Origin: Microthyrium microscopicum
Lineage: Eukaryota > Ascomycota > Dothideomycetes > Microthyriales > Microthyriaceae
DNA length: 64,000 nucleotides
NCBI GenBank assembly: GCA_010405405.1
Contig: MU004240.1
Coordinates: forward strand, 450,217-514,216
Direction of reading: 5' to 3'
The position numbers and the translations under genes were made by a program. The notes beneath the pieces were generated by a model. That model had not been told where the DNA came from. It did not search any database and saw only the letters and a list, made by a program, of their open reading frames with translations. Position 1 is the stretch's first letter, and each line of letters begins with the position of its first letter. This document shows, piece by piece, positions 57,026 to 64,000 of this stretch.

Positions 57026-57210
57026 TAGGTTAGGTTAGGTTAGGTATAAGTTTCTCTAAATATTTTTATAACCTATATAGGTTAGGTTTTAGAAATATTA
57101 TAACCTAACCTAAATAGATTAGGTTTCTATAGATCTAGCCTATAAGTTATATTTATTAATAGATAACTTAAATAAAGAACTAATACTATATAATTTAGGT
57201 TAACCTAAAA
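57026..57210. repeat. TAGGT/ACCTA pentamer cluster
   Basis: Four tandem TAGGT units at 57,026-57,045 are followed by inverted and scattered copies (AACCTATATAGGTT palindrome near 57,070, TAACCTAACCTA near 57,101, GGTTAACC near 57,198). It resembles but does not equal the fungal telomere unit TTAGGG. It could be a RIP-altered relic or a simple low-complexity expansion. Confidence 0.6.
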
Positions 57211-57960
57211 AGTTTAGTATAGTATTTAATAATTATATCTTACTACTACTTTTTTAGTAAGTTATAAAAATATTAATTAGGATTTAGAATTAGTTTATTA
57301 GTTCTATTATTTATAAATAATTATATAATTATAATTCTTTTTCTATTCTCTAAAGTTTACTAATTCTAATTGCCTTTTTATAATAAAGTTATTAATTAAT
57401 TTTAAATACTTATCTAATAGTCTATAACCTAGCTAGTATATAGAGCTTTTACTAAGTTTATATCCTTTTACTAAATTATTACTCTCTTTACGTAAATTAT
57501 ATAAAGATTAATATCTATAAAAATTAATAACTTATAATCTAGAAAATAAAAGTATAACTTACTTTTAAAATACGTAATAAGATAAGCTTCTACTAATTCT
57601 TATAAATATTAAATTATATTACTTTACTAATATATATTTAAATTTATTAAACTACTACTATTACTAGAAGTTCCTTAAAATATAATATAAATCTTATAAA
57701 CTAATCTTATAAATAGTATTTTAGGAATTAAAAAATTATAAGCTTTCTAAATTTAATAAATTTTGCGTAAAGCCTTTACTAATATTATAGTTAATATTTA
57801 TAAAAAAAATAAAGTATATAAAACTTATTACTAAGTTTAGTATATTAAGATATATAATAATAAGTATTTTATTAGTTATAATAGTTTCTATAAGTTAAAG
57901 CTCTTTTATAATAATTTTTATAAGCTATAGCTAAGTTTTATTAGTACTAAAGAGTTAGTT

Positions 57961-58205
57961 ATTAGTATAAAGTAGTTTATTAAGGTTACTATTAATATAT
58001 AAAAGTTTATAAAAGTTATAACTAAGTTAGAGTAGTTTATAAAAGTAGTATAAAAAAATTTAAAAGTTATAAAAGTTACTACTAGGTTAGAGTAGTTTAT
58101 AAAAGATTTATAAGAAGATTTAAAAGTTATAAAAGTTATTACTAAGTTAGAGTAGTTTATAAAGATTATATAAAGAAGTTTAGAGTATTATAAAGTTTAT
58201 TAAAG
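57961..58205. repeat. 60-bp degenerate tandem repeat, about four copies
   Basis: Units start at 57,961, 58,021, 58,081 and 58,141 with exact 60-bp spacing. The shared core is TTAGAGTAGTTTATAAA and, 40 bp later, AAAAGTTATAAAAGTTA. Embedded in RIP-mutated DNA. Confidence 0.8.
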
Positions 58206-61079
58206 TTTAGAGAAGTATAAAGAAAAAAGAATTAAGGTTATTTAAGTATACTATAGTAATAATAAAACTCTTTAAAGTAATAAAGATTTAAATAGTAAGA
58301 GTAAAAAGAACTTAGAGATCTTAAAGAAATAGAAGAAATTAAAGAAGAAGAAATAAATAAATTTTTTAAAGATATAAGAAGTAAGCTTATTACTTATTAA
58401 AAACTATCTTTTAATATTCCTTTATAAAAAGAGAATATTTAGAGTATTAAACTAATATAATTTAAAACTTTAAAAGCTTAACTAATTAAAAAGAGTAAAG
58501 TAGTAAAGAAGAGTAAGTAATAGTAAAGCTAACCTAAAATAATAAGAGTATTATAATCTAGTACTAGAATTAATATATTTTAAGAAGTATTACTTAAGAA
58601 ACTATATATATATATACTACTTTATATTACTTATATACTTTAACTTTTTCTATATACTTTCTTTTAATTAGTAATAATAATTTCTATATTTTTTCTATTA
58701 GTCTTAATTTTAGTTTCTTAGCCTAATTAATACTTATTTAACTTCTTAAAACTTTATTCTCTTAGTATAAGTACTAAGAAGCTTATAAATTAATTATTTT
58801 AAAATTCTTACGTAATTAAGAATTATACTTATTATACTAATCTTAATAGCTATACTATAGAATATAATTATCTTAAAAAAAATAATAATACTTATATTAA
58901 TTATAAAAATAATAAAGAGTATAAAACTATAAAATACTAAGAAGCTTCTAAAGATTAATATATTATTATTTTTACTACTTATATAAGACTCTCTAAATAA
59001 GAGTAATATATACTTTTTTACTATTAGATTTTCTTTATTAATTTTTCTTAGTATTAATACTAGTAAATTTATAGAATTACTTAGCTAAAAACTTAAATAT
59101 ACTACTTATTAAACTAAATTATATCTTACTATTATTATTTTATTAGCTTACTATTAAGAATTAATAAAAATAAAGTATAAAAAGTTTAAGTAATATAATA
59201 TATATATTAACGTTAATAAAGGTATTACTTATAATTATAATATTACTACTAGCTATATTATTTTTAAGGAAGCTTCTTAAATTACCTTTAATCTAAAATT
59301 TTATTAACTTCTCTATAAGCATAGTTACTAAGAATATAATTTATAAATTTTATTCTTTTCTTAGATTAACCTTACTTATAAATAGTAAGAAGCTATTTAT
59401 AATATTTTCCTTATTAGTTATACTATTAGAAATTTAGTTAATAAGAAAACTAGTCTTATTAAGAACTATTACTATCTTTAGATTCTTATTTCTATAAAAA
59501 CTCTTAATATAAGTTTTTTATACTTAGTATATATAAATTTAACTAATACTATATAAGAAATACTTTTTAAATTTTATTAGATTATATGCTATAAAGAATT
59601 AGAAGAAAGATTAAAAGTTAGTAAACTTTAACTATAAATATTAGTTATTAACTTATACTTAGAAGAAACTTTTAAAATTATTTTATAAAATAATTATAAG
59701 ATATAATAAAGCTAATATTAAAATTAATATTAATAAATTTCTAAACTTATTATAAATATAATAATTACCTTTCTAGTACTAGTTTTATTTTTATTAAAAT
59801 AGAGTAAGAAATAATTATAAATTTAATAACTTAATACTCTAACTTCTAAGAAAAGATACTATTTAATAAAGTAATTTAGGAAATAAAAGATTAAGAAGTT
59901 TAAGAAACTAATAATTTATTTACTCTAAAGCTTTAGAAGAAAGCTTAGAAGTTAGTATAAAAGATACTAATAAAGTTTAAAAAGTTAATAATAAAGATTT
60001 ACTTATATCTAGCTTTAAATATAAGATTCTTTCTAGTTTCTCTAGTAGATATAAGTTAGTTTATTATAACTAATACTTAATTTAAATAGAATAAAAATAC
60101 TTATTAATTAGTATTAGCTTTAGTTAAAGTTTTAAGAAATAATATTTTTTTAATAAAGTATAATTAAATATTAATTAAAAAATAAAATTATAAATATAAT
60201 ACTATTTAAAGTATTAAAATACTAAAATAGAACTATTTATTCTAACTTATATAAATCTAACTTATTATTTTTAACTTTATAATCTTAATATAATAAGTAG
60301 TTAAGCTCTAATATAAATAGTTATATTTTTTAATTATTTATTATTAGCTTTAATTAAAAATACTAATTCTATTTTAAAAGCTAAGACTTTTAATTTATAA
60401 GCTATATTATAGATTTATACTACTCTTATTAATTATAAGTCTTTAACTTATTACTATAAGTTTCTTTTATATAGTTAGACTAATAAAATAGAAATATAAT
60501 AATTTCTTTTATAACTTTTTAAGCTACTTTCTTACTTTATAGACTCTTTTTTTATATTTTAAATATTTATTTATTAAGAGATTATTCTAAGAATATATTA
60601 ATATAAATAGCTTAGTCTAAATCTAAGCTCCTAGTTATTTAAGAAAAAGAGTATATATAAATAGTATTAGTAGTAAGTAATAATTAAGCTTAAGAAAAAT
60701 TATTTTATAGATATAATAAAACCTTTATTATAACTTAAATATAATATTAATAATAGGCTAGTATTAGTAGAATTAACTTAGTAGCTTAAAAAACTTCTAA
60801 TATAATATAAATAAATATTTCTTTAAAATATAAAATATTAATAATTTATTAATTATATATTTTTTTCTTTACTACTAATATTATTATTTATAAGAAATAT
60901 TAGTAAAAAAAATAACTTAAATAATAATATCTATTTAATAATACTAGAAATATATATAGAATAAAAATAAAAAGTTATAAAATAAGTAGTAAGAGTTTTA
61001 TAGCTTATTTTTATTAGTAAAGAAAAAATAAATAAAAAGAAGGTAAAAAAGTAAAGTTATAAGTAGATATAAAAAGAGT

Positions 61080-61600
61080 AATAAAGTAAAATATAGTAAG
61101 TAAAGAGAAATATAAAGTTATAAATAAATTAAAAGAAAAAGATAAAGAAGAGTATAGTATATAAAAAGAAGTATAAAGTTATAAATAAGTTAAAAAAGAA
61201 GAATAAAGAAGAGTATAGTAAATAAAGAGAAGTATAAGATTATAAGTAAGTTAAAAGAAGAAAATAAAGAAGAGTATAATAAATAAAGAAGAGTATAAAA
61301 TTATAAATAGATTAGAAGAGAGTAATAAAAAAGAATATAGTATATAAAGAGAAGTATAAAGTTATAAGTAGATTAAAAGAAAAGGATAAAAAAGAGTATA
61401 GTATATAAAGAAGAGTATAAGATTATAAATAGATTAGAAAAAAAGAATAAAAGAAAGTATAGTAAATAAAAAAGAGTATAAGGTTATAAATAGGTTAGAA
61501 GAAGATAATAAAGAAAAGTATAGTATATAAAGAGAAGTATAAAGTTATAAGTAGATTAAAAGAAAAGGATAAGGTTATAGATAAATAAAAAGAAGATAAT
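61080..61600. repeat. 61-bp minisatellite, eight to nine degenerate copies
   Basis: The phrase AATAAAGAAGAGTATAG and variants recurs at 61,141, 61,202, 61,263, 61,324, 61,385, 61,446 and 61,507, an exact 61-bp period, with weaker copies at each end. A second common phrase is TATAAAGTTATAAGTAGATT. C is absent from the array on this strand, giving a purine/T-only strand. Confidence 0.85.
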
Positions 61601-62640
61601 AAAGATAAGCGTAGAAATTATAAAGAATTTAAGATTAAAAAAGAAATTTTAAGAAGTAAGTAAATAAAGTTAAGAAGAATATAGTTACGTTAAAATAATA
61701 AAATAAGCTAGAATAATATAATAAAAGTTAATAAAGTATAAATTATATAGTAACTAATTAAAAAGAGTAAATAACTTAATAAAGTAAGCTATAAAATAAT
61801 TTATAGCTTATAATAAATAAAAATATTTAGAATATTAGCCTTTAACTTAGTAGAACTTAGTTTAAACTAATAAAAGAAAGATACTATAATAAATAAATAT
61901 TTTAGAAAGTAGAAGCTATAATAGACTTTCTAAATTCTAATTAATATTTTTATAACTTTCTAAAACTTAGCTTTAATAGTAGCTTAATACTAGTATAAAG
62001 TTTAGTACGCCTTAATTATAAAATACTAGTCTTAATAAGTTTTATTATTTCTAACTCTTTATAATAGATTATTTATATATTATTACTAAATATAGTTATA
62101 TTCTAAGATTATAATTCTAAACTCTTTAAGTCTATATAACCTTTTAATTTTTATAAGTTTATTTAAGTTATAATACTAATTTTACTCTTTATTTTAAATT
62201 TTACTTATTATTATTTTTTTATTTTCTTTTTTTTACTAAATTTTTAATAGTATTTATATTTATCTTGCTACTCTTTTAAGTAGTAAATCTTACGAATAAA
62301 TTATAGTAAAAGTTATCTTATTATATTAAGTAAACTCTTACTACTATAATTATATACTTTTATATAATAAACTTTAAAGAATTTATTATAAATATTTCTA
62401 GTTAGTATAAATAATATAAACTTAAATTACTATAATAATAATAATACTACTTATACTTTTTACTATTAATATTTATACTTATTTACTTTTTAAGACTATA
62501 ATTCTAAAACTTTCTATATAAAAGTACTACGTAATTTATAAGTAGCTAATTATTATTTTTTAGTAAATACTTTAGTAATAATATTTCTTAAATAGCTACT
62601 AATAATAATTATAATTTTTTCTAGTAATATTTTAGAATTT

Positions 62641-64000
62641 GACCTTCTTTAGCTCCTACACGGCTCGTTTCGCACTACTTCATCGATTTAATTTAAATAA
62701 ACTATTGGAATCTCTTTGCTAAGGCTTAGGGATTACACTTATAAATTTTTAGCTAGACGCCTGCACGCGCTGTGGTGTTGTTGCGGTTAAAACGAAATAG
62801 TACAACTAAATGACTATAATATAGAAGAATGAGAATTAGATTATAAGAGCTATGAGAGCTTACTTAATAGTAGTAGCCCTTTAGAACTGCTTAGCATAGT
62901 TAACGTAGTAGGGATGTCCCTATCTAGACTATAAAAAGGTATATAAAAAGGATTAGAAATGATTATCTTAAAATAAGACCTCTATAATACTATAGAGGAG
63001 CTTATTAAGCTAAAGGACTTCGTCTTTAACCTAGAGGAAGAGCCTCTAGCGGCTAAATACCCTATCCCTGAACCTACCTCTCTTAAAACTATACTTAATT
63101 GACTTGATAAAATTAAAGTGGCGGTTTGATGTTGTCCTACTATACTAGCTCTGAAGCTATATTCCTAAGTAGTAGTTACCTTCTATACTAAACTATACGT
63201 GAGTAAACTAAAAGGTCGTTCTATTGTCCTATGACTTAAGGTAGGATAATATATAGGGACCCTTCTAGAGGTTCTTAAGGAGCTTAAAAAGATATTTGTA
63301 GGTACTATAGGCGTATGCTCCTTATAGAGTAGTAATTTTTAAGTCGTTTTTAGAGATGCTGAATAGAAGGATTAGGCCTAGTTCCTATTTATTAAAGGGG
63401 CGTAGGTGCTCTAGTAGGACTATCCTATTAAAGTAGCTAGCGTTTCTCTTAAAAGTATTAGTGATAGGGTTTATTATAATAAAGGAGTAGATAATTATAA
63501 CTTAGGGTTTATTAAGGCTCTAAATAAAGATAACTAGCATATTCTTGCTATTACTAGGGTAAGCTAGATATATAGCAATAAAATAATAATCTTAGGGAAA
63601 AAGAGATTGTTCTTTATTATATACCTCTTTACGAAGGGTCTCTAGGAGATTACTATAACTTAAGGGCTAATAATTAAAGGCGTATAGTATAGTTATAAAT
63701 TCTAGGCTATGATACTAGTAAGTACTTAGTGCTACTAGTATAGTACCTAGGGATATATATAGTCTTCCTATTTAGTAGAAGCTTGCTATAGACACTATAT
63801 AGGTAAGTATAATATATAGGATTATAAAATAAAAGGTAAAAGTAAATAGTACTTAAATTGTGGTTATAAATATAACTATTAGGATAAATCCTGTAGTATC
63901 TATAAGAGTATTGCTTTGGTAGTAGACGCCCTCTAGGCGACCTTATTTAAACGTACTATTAACCTATAAAATAATTTAGCTTGATAGGAACGTGGTAATA
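62641..64000 (+). mobile_element. Fossil LTR retrotransposon, gag region, runs off right edge
   Basis: Composition returns to moderate GC at about 62,641. The plus strand then reads as an old retroelement gag: a helical capsid-like stretch (about 62,820-63,800) and a CCHC-type zinc-knuckle remnant near 63,850-63,910. The element is broken, with many breaks, and RIP-mutated, so it is old; it continues past the window. The family is an LTR retrotransposon; Copia or Gypsy cannot be decided from this part. No LTR end is visible inside the window. Confidence 0.7.

Larger units (their letters stand above)
56980..62640. repeat. RIP-mutated AT-rich block (AT isochore)
   Basis: About 5.7 kb composed almost entirely of A and T. 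Remaining C is nearly always followed by T; CpA, TpG and CpG are almost absent while TpA is very common. This is the footprint of repeat-induced point mutation, which turns CpA into TpA on both strands of duplicated DNA. Nothing inside can be assigned to a gene or element family by eye, except the tandem arrays listed separately. It starts sharply after the MITE-like unit and ends sharply near 62,640. Confidence 0.9.

Noticed and set aside
56980-62640. Centromere or replication origin as explanation for the AT block
   Set aside because: The near-absence of CpA/TpG points to RIP; no further evidence for centromere function can be read from sequence.
1-64000. tRNA, rRNA genes and CRISPR arrays
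   Set aside because: No GGTTCRANYCC-type B box with a matching cloverleaf, no rRNA-like blocks and no spaced repeats were seen; CRISPR is not expected in a fungal nuclear genome.

Overview
The window is nuclear DNA of a filamentous ascomycete (Pezizomycotina). The evidence is short introns (mostly 45-110 nt) with GTRNGT donors and CTAAC-type branch points, many genes per kilobase on both strands, and fungal-specific families: Ssk1, Get1, DUF3292, a protoglobin, PNGase A, a DUF7703-like membrane protein, a CBM18 chitin-binding protein and an NRPS-like reductase. Class cannot be fixed from sequence alone; Leotiomycetes is a weak guess. Exon models below were made by hand by matching splice signals, reading phase and protein continuity.

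Layout. 1-11.2 kb is a housekeeping block: the TOR subunit LST8 (minus, cut by the left edge), a large low-complexity acidic protein, a prenyltransferase-alpha-like protein, the ER insertase subunit GET1, a multi-pass membrane protein and a FAM210/DUF1279 mitochondrial protein. 11.2-15.4 kb is gene-poor and holds a Tc1/mariner-type MITE. 15.4-20.6 kb has a small unknown protein, a secreted PNGase A with a 14-nt microexon, and a secreted two-domain CBM18 protein. 21.2-39.3 kb is again dense: an unknown coiled protein, the mitochondrial Holliday-junction resolvase CCE1/YDC2, a DUF3292 membrane protein, an Alba-like protein, a protoglobin, a Dnf3-like P4 flippase, a small membrane protein and the HOG-pathway response regulator SSK1. 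39.4-40.2 kb has an unknown acidic protein.

41.3-51.6 kb looks like a small secondary-metabolite locus. It has a DUF7703-like membrane protein, an A-T-R NRPS-like reductase, an O-methyltransferase and a secreted SnoaL/NTF2-fold protein, with a 2.6 kb gene-free gap. 52.6-56.2 kb holds the mitoribosomal protein mS35 and an ARF-like GTPase fused to a long C-terminal region.

From about 56.6 kb the sequence changes abruptly. A MITE-like inverted-repeat unit is followed by about 5.7 kb of extremely AT-rich DNA almost without CpA/TpG or CpG, the mark of repeat-induced point mutation (RIP). This block holds two degenerate tandem arrays (60- and 61-bp periods) and TAGGT-type pentamers. The last 1.35 kb is the broken gag region of an old LTR retrotransposon that runs off the right edge. 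The window therefore spans the border between a GC-balanced gene compartment and a RIP-made AT isochore, with the metabolite genes close to the border.
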